From Acidimicrobiaceae bacterium (GTDB lineage: Bacteria; Actinomycetota; Acidimicrobiia; Acidimicrobiales; MedAcidi-G1), in contig PBSS01000006.1 of NCBI GenBank assembly GCA_002726315.1, forward strand, positions 6,025-41,924: DNA of 35,900 nt, written 5' to 3'. Numbering within the stretch: the stretch's first letter is position 1; every line of letters starts with the position of its first letter. This document shows positions 14,759-21,644 of this stretch, in pieces. Made by a program: the position numbers and the translations under genes. The notes under the pieces are model-generated. The model was given only the letters and a program-made list of their open reading frames with translations, had not been told where the DNA came from and ran no database searches.

Positions 14759-16111
14759 GTGGACACAGAGGATCTCTCCACACCTCGCTCTGTAGCTAGC
14801 CCGTTTACAAGGCTGGCTCGTACCCACGCGTTGGGGGCGATGTCAGACGCCATGATCGCTGTTGCTCTAGCAGGCTCAATCTTCTTTTCCATTGACCCTG
14901 ACGCAGCGCGCTGGAGAGTCGGCCTATACCTGGTGCTCACTATTGCTCCATTTGCTGTTGTCACTCCACTGATCGGCCCTCTAGTGGATCGGATTCGTGG
15001 TGGCCGTAGGGGGATGATCCTGTTTACGGTGCTTGGTCGAGCGACGCTCGCATACCTCATGGCAAGGCACATTGATGGCCTACTCCTGTTTCCCGAGGCA
15101 TTCGGTTTCCTGGTGCTACAGAAGGGTTATTCGGTGGCCAAGAGTGCGGTCGTTCCCAAGCTCGTGAGGTCTGACTTGGAATTGGTCGAAGCCAACTCAA
15201 AGTTGGCGTTGCTGAGCGCCATCAGTGGCATGGTTGGTGCCGGCATCGGTGGTCTGGCGACGCTCGGTGCGTCTTCGTGGGCTGCAAACGCAGCGCTGGT
15301 TGGGTTTGTGGTCACGGCTTTGTTCGCCGTCCAATTGCCGCGTATAAGGGTGGCGGATCAGCCAGTTACGGCAGGCGAGCGAGCCGAGTTGCGACAGGCC
15401 GGGATCCTCCTAGCTGCTTCGGCGATGGCGATACTGCGCGCAGCGGTAGGTTTTATGACGTTTCTCCTGGCTTTCGAGTTCAGGGGTGGTGATGAGGGCC
15501 TCAGCCTGGACGGTCCCGGGAGGGCTGTAGGAGCGGCGGTCGGTGTAGCGCGTGGGCAGGACATCTTGGGGAGTCCCGGCGCTCCTGTCTGGCACTTCGG
15601 AGTGGTATTGGTGTGTGCCGGCTCGGGAGTACTCTTCGGTGCGTGGTTTGCACCGCGCCTTCGGCGGACTGCCGGTGAGGAGCGAATTATTACCGGGGTT
15701 CTCGTGGCGGCGATGCTGGGCGGGGTGTTGGCCAGTTGGCTGGGCTCACTTCATGGTGCGATGGTCCTGGCTGTAGTGGTGGCGGGTTCGTCAGCTGCAG
15801 CCAAGTTGGCGTTTGACTCGTTGGTCCAACGTGATGCACCCGACGCCAACCACGGTCGTTCGTTCAGCAGGTTTGAGGGTCGATTCCAACTGAGTTGGGC
15901 TGTGGGCGCCTTCGTGGCAGTCGTGGCTCCACTGCCGGTAGAACTCGGTTACGGGCTTGTAGCCGTGGGCACCGGATTTGCTCTTGTCTGGTACTTGGCG
16001 GGGTCACGGGCAGCTGGCAGGGTGGACACACCAATTGACCCTGAACGTCCCGATGGCCAGCTCGGCTTTTGGAACCGGGAGAGTGGCGACCAGCCTCCCA
16101 CGACCGCCTAG
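14759..16111 (+). CDS. MFS-type membrane transporter
   Basis: The protein is 450 residues with about ten to twelve hydrophobic spans. The loop LVDRIRGGRRGMI, between early spans, matches the D-R-x-G-R-R element of the major facilitator superfamily. A second cytoplasmic-looking loop has APRLRRTAGEERI, and the C-terminus is hydrophilic and proline-rich. It resembles actinobacterial MFS proteins of unknown substrate; drug or metabolite efflux would be a guess. The GTG start follows a TAGCCT hexamer by six bases. Its end overlaps the end of the convergent zincin gene by four bases. Confidence 0.75.
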   Translation: MDTEDLSTPRSVASPFTRLARTHALGAMSDAMIAVALAGSIFFSIDPDAARWRVGLYLVLTIAPFAVVTPLIGPLVDRIRGGRRGMILFTVLGRATLAYLMARHIDGLLLFPEAFGFLVLQKGYSVAKSAVVPKLVRSDLELVEANSKLALLSAISGMVGAGIGGLATLGASSWAANAALVGFVVTALFAVQLPRIRVADQPVTAGERAELRQAGILLAASAMAILRAAVGFMTFLLAFEFRGGDEGLSLDGPGRAVGAAVGVARGQDILGSPGAPVWHFGVVLVCAGSGVLFGAWFAPRLRRTAGEERIITGVLVAAMLGGVLASWLGSLHGAMVLAVVVAGSSAAAKLAFDSLVQRDAPDANHGRSFSRFEGRFQLSWAVGAFVAVVAPLPVELGYGLVAVGTGFALVWYLAGSRAAGRVDTPIDPERPDGQLGFWNRESGDQPPTTA

Positions 16112-17382
16112 GCCCCTAGCGTCTCCAGGCTGTCGGGGTCATCGTCTAGGTCTATCCGGGCCAGCCACAGGCCTGGAGCATCAACTTCATTTGGTGTGGG
16201 AAGGTGGGCCTTTTCTGTCCAGAGTCGCTTCAGGGCCTCAGGACTGGCCCGTTCGACCACCCCGGATATGAAGTTGTTGCCACGGTCGATCTGTTTCTGG
16301 GTCAGGTTCAGGCCCAGGATACGTTCAACGAAACGATCGGCTCCGCTGGTCTCAACCCGCCGTCGCCGCAGTGCCTCTGTGACCATCGGATAGGTCGAAA
16401 TCAGGCGACTGCCGATCTCATCCATCACGTGGTCCACGTAGCCGATGAGGACAGCAACAAGTGATTCGATCCTCGGTAACAGGGCCTCCTGGTCTGGTGA
16501 TCTGACCGCTCCGAGGAGCATTTCAGGGTCCAGTATTTGCTGTAGCTGGGTGATGGAATCAGGTCCAGCCATGAGGTCGATTTCACCCAGATGTTGTTGA
16601 AGTTCTGTGGGGTCGTTGTGGAATGCACCGGCGTGGCGGATCAGGAGATCTGTGAGGGAGTCACCAACATGGGGGACACTGAGCACACTGTGGTGGGTTA
16701 GTTCATGCAGACAGACCCAGAGCCGTAAGTCGGCGGCCGGGATACTCCAGTCGGTGGCAAAGGCCTCAATGCTGGGGACGATCAACATGACACGGTCAGC
16801 ATCCGGTGAGGTCGGGTCCCCGGGGATTGGGAGGTCGTAGCTGCCGAGGCTTCGGGAGCCGAGGCGACCGACCATCGTGCCCGTCGTCAGGCTTGACATT
16901 AGTGGGGCGATCGCTTTCACCAGGCTGGATATCCATGCAGACATAGGATCGTTTCCAACTTCAGCCTCAGGTTCGTGATGAGTGTCAGGGGTGGCATGGA
17001 GGGATCCGGATACCCGTTTGAGGAGCGGTTGGAGCGTGTCGACCATGCGGGCTGTCCAGACCGCCTTGGTGACAGGTTCGATCGTGACGGATCCCTTCCT
17101 GCCGGCTGGGAGCCCGGTTCGGTCGGCGACGTGGAGCTCTGCGACCCGTGCGAGGGATTCGTATTCCATGCGGACAGTCGGGTCCACGTTTGGTTCACTT
17201 TCACCACCAGTCGCAATGGTCACTGCTAGCTGGCGTGTCGCAGACGCGTCCGTTCCTTGGCTCTTCATTGCATGAAGAACTCCTTCGAACATGTCACCGA
17301 AGGAGCCACCGAAGACCTGGCCCATGACGTCATCGATGGAGGGATGCTCATCATCAGACTCGGGCATCTCAGGCAAGTCCAT
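16108..17382 (-). CDS. Zincin-like metallohydrolase, DUF2342 family
   Basis: The protein is about 424 residues. HELTHH is at about 226-231 of the preferred product; the two histidines and glutamate of HExxH would bind zinc and catalyse. The order of segments (GTMVGRLGSRSLGSYDLPIP, then IVPSIEAFATDWSIPAADLRLWVCLHELTHH) is characteristic of the actinobacterial DUF2342 family, often labelled 'coenzyme F420 biosynthesis-associated'. No activity is well established. The N-terminus is acidic. I prefer ATG 17382 because TACGAT lies six bases upstream; an in-frame ATG at 17436 would add 18 residues. In mycobacteria the homolog lies beside the PDZ-Lon and UPF0182 genes, which are about 3 kb away here. 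Confidence 0.88.
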   Translation of the reverse strand: MDLPEMPESDDEHPSIDDVMGQVFGGSFGDMFEGVLHAMKSQGTDASATRQLAVTIATGGESEPNVDPTVRMEYESLARVAELHVADRTGLPAGRKGSVTIEPVTKAVWTARMVDTLQPLLKRVSGSLHATPDTHHEPEAEVGNDPMSAWISSLVKAIAPLMSSLTTGTMVGRLGSRSLGSYDLPIPGDPTSPDADRVMLIVPSIEAFATDWSIPAADLRLWVCLHELTHHSVLSVPHVGDSLTDLLIRHAGAFHNDPTELQQHLGEIDLMAGPDSITQLQQILDPEMLLGAVRSPDQEALLPRIESLVAVLIGYVDHVMDEIGSRLISTYPMVTEALRRRRVETSGADRFVERILGLNLTQKQIDRGNNFISGVVERASPEALKRLWTEKAHLPTPNEVDAPGLWLARIDLDDDPDSLETLGA

Positions 17383-17388
17383 AGGTGC

Positions 17389-17394
17389 ATCGTA
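17389..17394 (-). promoter_or_regulatory. Leaderless-type -10 element for the DUF2342 zincin
   Basis: TACGAT on the minus strand, six bases before the ATG at 17382. It would be internal to the gene if ATG 17436 were the true start. Confidence 0.35.
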
Positions 17395-17481
17395 GGGGCA
17401 GTTCGGGGGGTGCTCACCTCGGTTGGGCCTCTTCATCGGTTTGTTCTGACAGGCTGCCGTCGATCAGTGGGATGGTGGTCG

Positions 17482-17487
17482 TACCAT
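17482..17487 (+). promoter_or_regulatory. Leaderless-type -10 element for the moaE operon
   Basis: TACCAT, seven bases before the ATG at 17495. It overlaps an earlier in-frame ATG at 17486, which would then not be transcribed. Confidence 0.35.
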
Positions 17488-17494
17488 GACGACG

Positions 17495-18019
17495 ATGTCA
17501 TCCATGGCACCAGTCGACTCCGACACGTGGCTCGGCCTTATTGAGGGAATTCTCCCAGTCGAGGAGGCTCTCGCGTGGGCCGGCCGGCATGACTGTGGTG
17601 CTGTGGTCCTGTTCAGTGGGAACGCTCGGAACCATGCTGAAGGTCGCACTGATGTGACCAGACTCGTCTATGAGGCTTACGAGGAACAGGTGGTGCCGAG
17701 ACTTCAGCGTGTCGCTGACGAGGCTCGTCGGCGGTGGCCTGCGGTTGTTCGAATTGCCCTCTTGCACAGGATTGGGGTGGTGCCTATCGGGGAGGCTGCT
17801 GTGGTTGCAGTCGTGTCCTCTGCTCATCGCCAAGCTGCATTTTCGGCAGGGTGTTTTTGTATCGATGCTTTGAAGGCAACCGTCCCCATCTGGAAACTTG
17901 AAACATGGGACGGTGGCGAGCATTGGGGAATAGGGGCTCAACACCTCGTGGACCTCGACGACCTGGAATGGCCTCCTGGTGCCTCGGTACCTGTTGATAC
18001 TTCCGGCGGCCAAGCATGA
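17495..18019 (+). CDS. moaE: Molybdopterin synthase catalytic subunit MoaE
   Basis: The protein is about 174 residues, somewhat longer than typical MoaE. Family segments appear in order: FSGNARNHAEG, VTRLVYEAYEEQVVPRL, HRIGVVPIGEAAVVAVVSSAHR and LKATVPIWKLE, which contains the conserved lysines near the active site. MoaE pairs with sulfur-carrying MoaD to convert precursor Z (cPMP) to molybdopterin. No other molybdenum cofactor gene is nearby. The start ATG 17495 is favoured by a TACCAT hexamer seven bases upstream; ATG 17486 is the alternative. It overlaps the next gene by four bases (ATGA), beginning a tight three-gene unit that ends with mreB. Confidence 0.9.
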   Translation: MSSMAPVDSDTWLGLIEGILPVEEALAWAGRHDCGAVVLFSGNARNHAEGRTDVTRLVYEAYEEQVVPRLQRVADEARRRWPAVVRIALLHRIGVVPIGEAAVVAVVSSAHRQAAFSAGCFCIDALKATVPIWKLETWDGGEHWGIGAQHLVDLDDLEWPPGASVPVDTSGGQA

Positions 18020-18240
18020 ACTCCAGCCTCGTGTTCCTCCTTGGAGCCATCATCATGGCCAGCTTGGGATCAGTGCTGATCTGGCTATTGAGCCGCCCCA
18101 AGAAACACAACCTTGACCCTGACGAGTTCCGGAGGACCCTGCGGCAGTTGAACCGTGACCAACACCCTGGTTCGCACAGTTCCAGTGCCGTGCAGATGAT
18201 CGCTGACGAGGACGCTGATAGCGGCGGGAGACCTGTCTGA
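18016..18240 (+). CDS. Small single-span membrane protein between moaE and mreB
   Basis: The protein is 74 residues, not recognised. An N-terminal membrane span (about residues 4-25, LVFLLGAIIMASLGSVLIWLL) is followed by a basic SRPKKH stop-transfer and a hydrophilic tail predicted to be cytoplasmic. It overlaps moaE by four bases and ends one base before the mreB start codon, so it is translated with both. It might tether or regulate the MreB-like filament, but only the position supports this. Confidence 0.7.
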   Translation: MNSSLVFLLGAIIMASLGSVLIWLLSRPKKHNLDPDEFRRTLRQLNRDQHPGSHSSSAVQMIADEDADSGGRPV

Positions 18241-18241
18241 G

Positions 18242-19246
18242 ATGGCACGTGATCTAGCAATCGACCTCGGCACAGCGAACACCCTTGTCTATACGCGCGG
18301 CGAGGGTGTTGTTCTGGCCGAACCGTCGGTAATTGCAATGAACGAGCGGACTAGTGAGGTCCTGGCGATGGGCCGTGATGCCTGGAGGATGATCGGTAGG
18401 ACGCCGGCTCACATAGTTGCCGTCAGGCCCCTCAGGAAGGGAGCTATCACCGACTTCGACGTGACCCAACGGATGATTCGACTCCTCCTGGAAAGAGTCG
18501 GGGTGAGTCGGTTGAATCGACCCAAAGTCCTGGTGTGTGTTCCCTCCGCAATTACCGCGGTTGAGCGGCGAGCGGTCACTGAAGCTGCGAAGAACGCCGG
18601 GGCAGCAGATTCCCAGTTGATCGAGCAGCCACTTGCAGCTGCGATAGGAGCCAACCTGCCGATCAGTGAGCCAGTCGGCAACATGGTCGTCGATATCGGT
18701 GGCGGTACCTCCGAGTCGGCTCTGTTGTCCCTCGGGGGTGTAGTCGCCATAGAGGCCCTCAGGATCGGATCATTCGATATAGATGCTGCGATCCAAGCTC
18801 ACGTGCGTAGGGAGTACGGCGTTGCGATCGGAGAGGTGACGGCAGAGGAGATCAAGTTGGTCTGCGGGTCAGCCTCTGAAACGCCGGGTGAAATGCGTGC
18901 CGAGGTTCGTGGCCGCGAGCTTGTCAGTGGCCTTCCCAAAACGATTGTCCTCACTCCGGCTGAGATCCGCCAGGCCATCGATGAACCCGTCTCAGCAATC
19001 ATTGACTCAGTGGTCTCATGCCTTGCTCAGGCACCCGCGGAGTTAGCACAGGACCTGCTCGTGCAGGGACTGCACCTGGTAGGTGGTGGCAGCCTCCTCA
19101 GTGGTTTCGACAAACGCTTGGCAGATGAGACCGGCATTCCAGTTACCCATGTGGAGGCCCCCATGGAATGTGTAGTGCTGGGTGCCGGTCAGTGCATCGA
19201 GTCCTTCGAGGCGATGAGGGCCATGTTCATTGATCCCAGGCGTTAG
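18242..19246 (+). CDS. mreB: MreB-family actin-like protein
   Basis: The protein is 334 residues, full length for MreB. Actin-fold nucleotide-binding elements are present: AIDLGTANTLVY (phosphate 1), VDIGGGTSESALLSLGG (phosphate 2) and LHLVGGGSLLSGFDKRL (adenosine). The segments VCVPSAITAVERRAV and LIEQPLAAAIGANLPI are typical of MreB rather than DnaK. MreB forms membrane-bound filaments that guide wall synthesis. No mreC, mreD, rodA or pbp gene is adjacent, unlike the usual cluster; instead it is coupled to a small membrane protein and moaE. The gap of 142 bases to the next candidate ORF shows no clear terminator. Confidence 0.93.
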   Translation: MARDLAIDLGTANTLVYTRGEGVVLAEPSVIAMNERTSEVLAMGRDAWRMIGRTPAHIVAVRPLRKGAITDFDVTQRMIRLLLERVGVSRLNRPKVLVCVPSAITAVERRAVTEAAKNAGAADSQLIEQPLAAAIGANLPISEPVGNMVVDIGGGTSESALLSLGGVVAIEALRIGSFDIDAAIQAHVRREYGVAIGEVTAEEIKLVCGSASETPGEMRAEVRGRELVSGLPKTIVLTPAEIRQAIDEPVSAIIDSVVSCLAQAPAELAQDLLVQGLHLVGGGSLLSGFDKRLADETGIPVTHVEAPMECVVLGAGQCIESFEAMRAMFIDPRR

Positions 19247-19388
19247 CGATCGGGTGCTACAAGACTCGCTCCTAAAATGTGCACCTTGGGTCTCAGGGCC
19301 CCCCATTCAAGTGAAGAACTAGTTAAGTAGCGAGCATGATTAGGTCGATTCAAGAATCTCGAGCTAAGCCTCATTGAGGTGAGCGAGA

Positions 19389-19439
19389 ATGGAGCTGCAG
19401 AAGTTGGGTTTTGCACTCTGCTATGTGGGTGCTACGTGA
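19389..19439 (+). CDS. Possible 16-aa small ORF with a strong ribosome site
   Basis: GAGGTGAG at 19376-19383 is a near-perfect Shine-Dalgarno sequence, five bases before the ATG of a 16-codon ORF (MELQKLGFALCYVGAT). It ends just before the end of the convergent HEAT gene. It lies in the 194-base gap after mreB, which otherwise shows no gene. The encoded peptide is mildly hydrophobic. No homology or promoter is evident, so this is a weak call. Confidence 0.2.
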   Translation: MELQKLGFALCYVGAT

Positions 19440-19440
19440 C

Positions 19441-20079
19441 CTATCGTCCCAGAAGGTCCTCGGCCGCCTGCCTCACCTGCCAGTCCCGGTCCTTGAGTGC
19501 TACTAGGAGGGCGGCTTCCGCTCTGGGATCATCGAATGCGGCAAGCGCTAGAACCGCCCGACGTCGAACCGGTGGTCGGTCCCCTAGGGCTGTCAGCACA
19601 GCTGGGAGGCCAGCGTTGTGGGCGAGAGAGCCGAGGGAGGCTACGGCTGCTTCGCGACAAAGGGCATCTTTGTGATCGGTAGCAATGCAACAGAGCAAAG
19701 CAACCGTCAGCCCGGCAAGATCACTTCTCTCTCCTGCAGCCCAGCAAGCAACTTCTGTGACGCTGGAGTCATCGTCTGATAGAAGGGCCACCAGACCGTG
19801 GCGTCCGGCCGGATGGACCGTAGTGACGACCACCTCAAGTGCCCGTCGCCGAACCTGAGGCTCCGGGTCGGCGAGGGATTCTTTCAACTCCGTATCGGTG
19901 ATGCAGCCGAGTCTGTGGAGTGCACCGATGGCAGCGGACCGGACCGATGGCTCCACATCTCCAAGGCATCGACGGGCTTCCGCTGGGTGTCCCAAGTGCC
20001 CGGCCAGGATCACCTGCTGGCGGCGGAGTGCACTTTCATAGGTCGGAGGTGGTTTGGTGTGCTCGTGGCGGGGCGTCAC
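19441..20079 (-). CDS. HEAT-repeat protein
   Basis: The protein is 212 residues and made of about five to six helical repeats of roughly 30 residues, such as DVEPSVRSAAIGALHRLG, DPEPQVRRRALEVVV, DDDSSVTEVACWAAGE and DRDWQVRQAAEDLLGR. The D-x-x-x-x-V-R-x-x-A-A pattern is that of HEAT or PBS-lyase-type repeats, which form a protein-binding solenoid. There is no catalytic domain, so it is probably a scaffold or adaptor. The GTG start is three bases after the stop of the upstream small membrane protein gene, indicating a two-gene operon. The partner is not known. Confidence 0.8.
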   Translation of the reverse strand: MTPRHEHTKPPPTYESALRRQQVILAGHLGHPAEARRCLGDVEPSVRSAAIGALHRLGCITDTELKESLADPEPQVRRRALEVVVTTVHPAGRHGLVALLSDDDSSVTEVACWAAGERSDLAGLTVALLCCIATDHKDALCREAAVASLGSLAHNAGLPAVLTALGDRPPVRRRAVLALAAFDDPRAEAALLVALKDRDWQVRQAAEDLLGR

Positions 20080-20082
20080 CGT

Positions 20083-20346
20083 TCAGCCGATGGCCTGTTC
20101 GAGTAGGAATCCGGCTCCCATGACCATCAGGCCGATCACAGTGGCGAGGACGATCCCACCGATGACCACGAACCCTGTCAGCAGGATGACTGAGCGCAGC
20201 CTGTGCCACCAGCGTATTCGTGCCCGTTTCCCAATCAGCACCTTGTGGGGCGGATGGAACCACAGGCCAGAGAGGGCGGCAGCACCCCATTGTCGGTCCA
20301 CGGCGTACTCGTACTTCTGTTGTGTATTCATGATGGCGTGCCCCAT
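20083..20346 (-). CDS. Small membrane protein upstream of the HEAT gene
   Basis: The protein is 87 residues, family not recognised. A hydrophilic N-terminal half (QQKYEYAVDRQWGAAALSGL) is followed by a basic RARIRWWHRLR segment and a long hydrophobic stretch (about residues 52-84) that could form one or two spans. An in-frame ATG five codons in is an alternative start. It lies three bases before the HEAT gene, so the HEAT protein may act at the membrane through it. No promoter of the common leaderless type is visible. Confidence 0.6.
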   Translation of the reverse strand: MGHAIMNTQQKYEYAVDRQWGAAALSGLWFHPPHKVLIGKRARIRWWHRLRSVILLTGFVVIGGIVLATVIGLMVMGAGFLLEQAIG

Positions 20347-20444
20347 GACTCAGCGGCTGTCATGGCAGGCTGGGTGCTACCAGCCCTGTGGAGGGTCTGG
20401 TACGAGTTGTCGAACCTTGGGCCATCTGGATGTGTACCACGAAC

Positions 20445-21581
20445 ATGGCAACGAGGATGAGGCACGGGAACAGGTTGGTTACGAGCATTGTGAACACAGC
20501 AGACGACAGACTACAGCCGGGTATTGATCCAACCGGTGGCGCCCCTCGACATGTGAAGCCCGTTGTGGCAGTTGGCCTTCTCCTCCTAGGCCTGATGGCC
20601 GCGGCACTGACATTCGTGAGGTTGCCGTACTTCATATTTCGACCAGGCACCGTTAATGCACTGTCTGAACGCATTGTCGTTTTCAAGGGCGAGAGCTTCC
20701 CGGCTTCCGGTGAGGTGTACTTCACAACGGTCCAGCAGGACTCGACAGTGAACGGTTGGGAGTACCTGTGGGCAACCGTTGACGATTCCAGCCTGGTCGT
20801 GAACCAAGAAGACGTGCTAGGCGAACGGAGCCGCGATGAGAACCGAGAGTTCAACATCGAGTTGATGCGGGTGTCTAAGTCGACCGCTGAAGCCGTTGCG
20901 TTAAGGCACCTGGGCCTTGATCCATTCGTGGCAACAGGTGTTGGCATGGCCACTGTGCACGACCCTGCCGCTGAGTACCTGACCACCGATGACGTGATTG
21001 TGGCAATAGATGGCATTGCGACAATGCATGTTGAGGAATTGGTGGCTCTGGTCAAGGGGCGATCTCCGGGCGATGAGATCGAGATCCTCGTCGAGGACTT
21101 GGACGGAGACAACCTCAGGACAGTGGTCGTCGAACTGGCTGCCCGTGAGGACGATCCGACCGTCGGGTTCCTCGGTATCGGTCCCCAGACACGCTGGGAG
21201 GACGTAGATGACCTTCCAGTTGATGTGGGGATCCGGACTGACAAGGTTGGTGGAAACTCGGCTGGTCTAGCCCTAACCCTGGCGATTCTCGAGGTCCTGA
21301 CACCCGGCGAGTTGACAGCGGGCCTGCGGGTTGCGACAACCGGCACAATCGACATCGATGGTGTCGTCGGCCCCATCGGTGGGATCAGACAGAAGGTATT
21401 TGCGGCCCGTCAGGCCGGGATTGACTTGTTCCTGGTTCCCGAACACGAGGCATCTGACGCTCGGGATGTGGCCGGCGACCTTCGGGTGGAGGGTGTCGGG
21501 AACCTGGAAGACGCATTGGCGGTGTTGGCCGAACTTGGTGGCAACGCCAACACTTTGGCACTTCCATCTGCTTCCGGGTAG
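20445..21581 (+). CDS. Membrane-anchored PDZ-Lon protease (YlbL-like)
   Basis: The protein is about 378 residues. One membrane span (about 38-56) is followed by an extracytoplasmic part with a PDZ domain (about 160-230, LTTDDVIVAIDGIA) and a C-terminal Lon-type proteolytic domain. The catalytic serine S272 lies in KVGGNSAGLALTLAIL and the lysine K317 in GGIRQKVFAARQAG, giving the Ser-Lys dyad. There is no AAA+ domain, as in Bacillus YlbL and the mycobacterial homolog, which also neighbours a UPF0182 gene. The start is uncertain: 20388 (GTG), 20445, 20457 and 20490 are all in frame and none has a good ribosome site or hexamer. The substrate is unknown. Confidence 0.88.
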   Translation: MATRMRHGNRLVTSIVNTADDRLQPGIDPTGGAPRHVKPVVAVGLLLLGLMAAALTFVRLPYFIFRPGTVNALSERIVVFKGESFPASGEVYFTTVQQDSTVNGWEYLWATVDDSSLVVNQEDVLGERSRDENREFNIELMRVSKSTAEAVALRHLGLDPFVATGVGMATVHDPAAEYLTTDDVIVAIDGIATMHVEELVALVKGRSPGDEIEILVEDLDGDNLRTVVVELAAREDDPTVGFLGIGPQTRWEDVDDLPVDVGIRTDKVGGNSAGLALTLAILEVLTPGELTAGLRVATTGTIDIDGVVGPIGGIRQKVFAARQAGIDLFLVPEHEASDARDVAGDLRVEGVGNLEDALAVLAELGGNANTLALPSASG

Positions 21582-21632
21582 AAGTCGGCTAACCGACACG
21601 CTTGCCCGTAGGGCCAAAATCAGAACCGGCGT

Positions 21633-21638
21633 TAGGCT
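21633..21638 (+). promoter_or_regulatory. Leaderless-type -10 element for the UPF0182 gene
   Basis: TAGGCT, six bases before the ATG at 21645. A small GTCGG/CCGAC hairpin (21584-21597) lies between it and the end of the protease gene. Confidence 0.5.
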
Positions 21639-21644
21639 ACGACG

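Noticed and set aside
20360-21376. A 338-aa open frame on the minus strand, antisense to the PDZ-Lon gene
   Set aside because: Its product is dominated by Ser, Arg, Thr and Pro with no domain, which is the usual shadow of a GC-rich gene; the plus-strand gene has a complete catalytic dyad.
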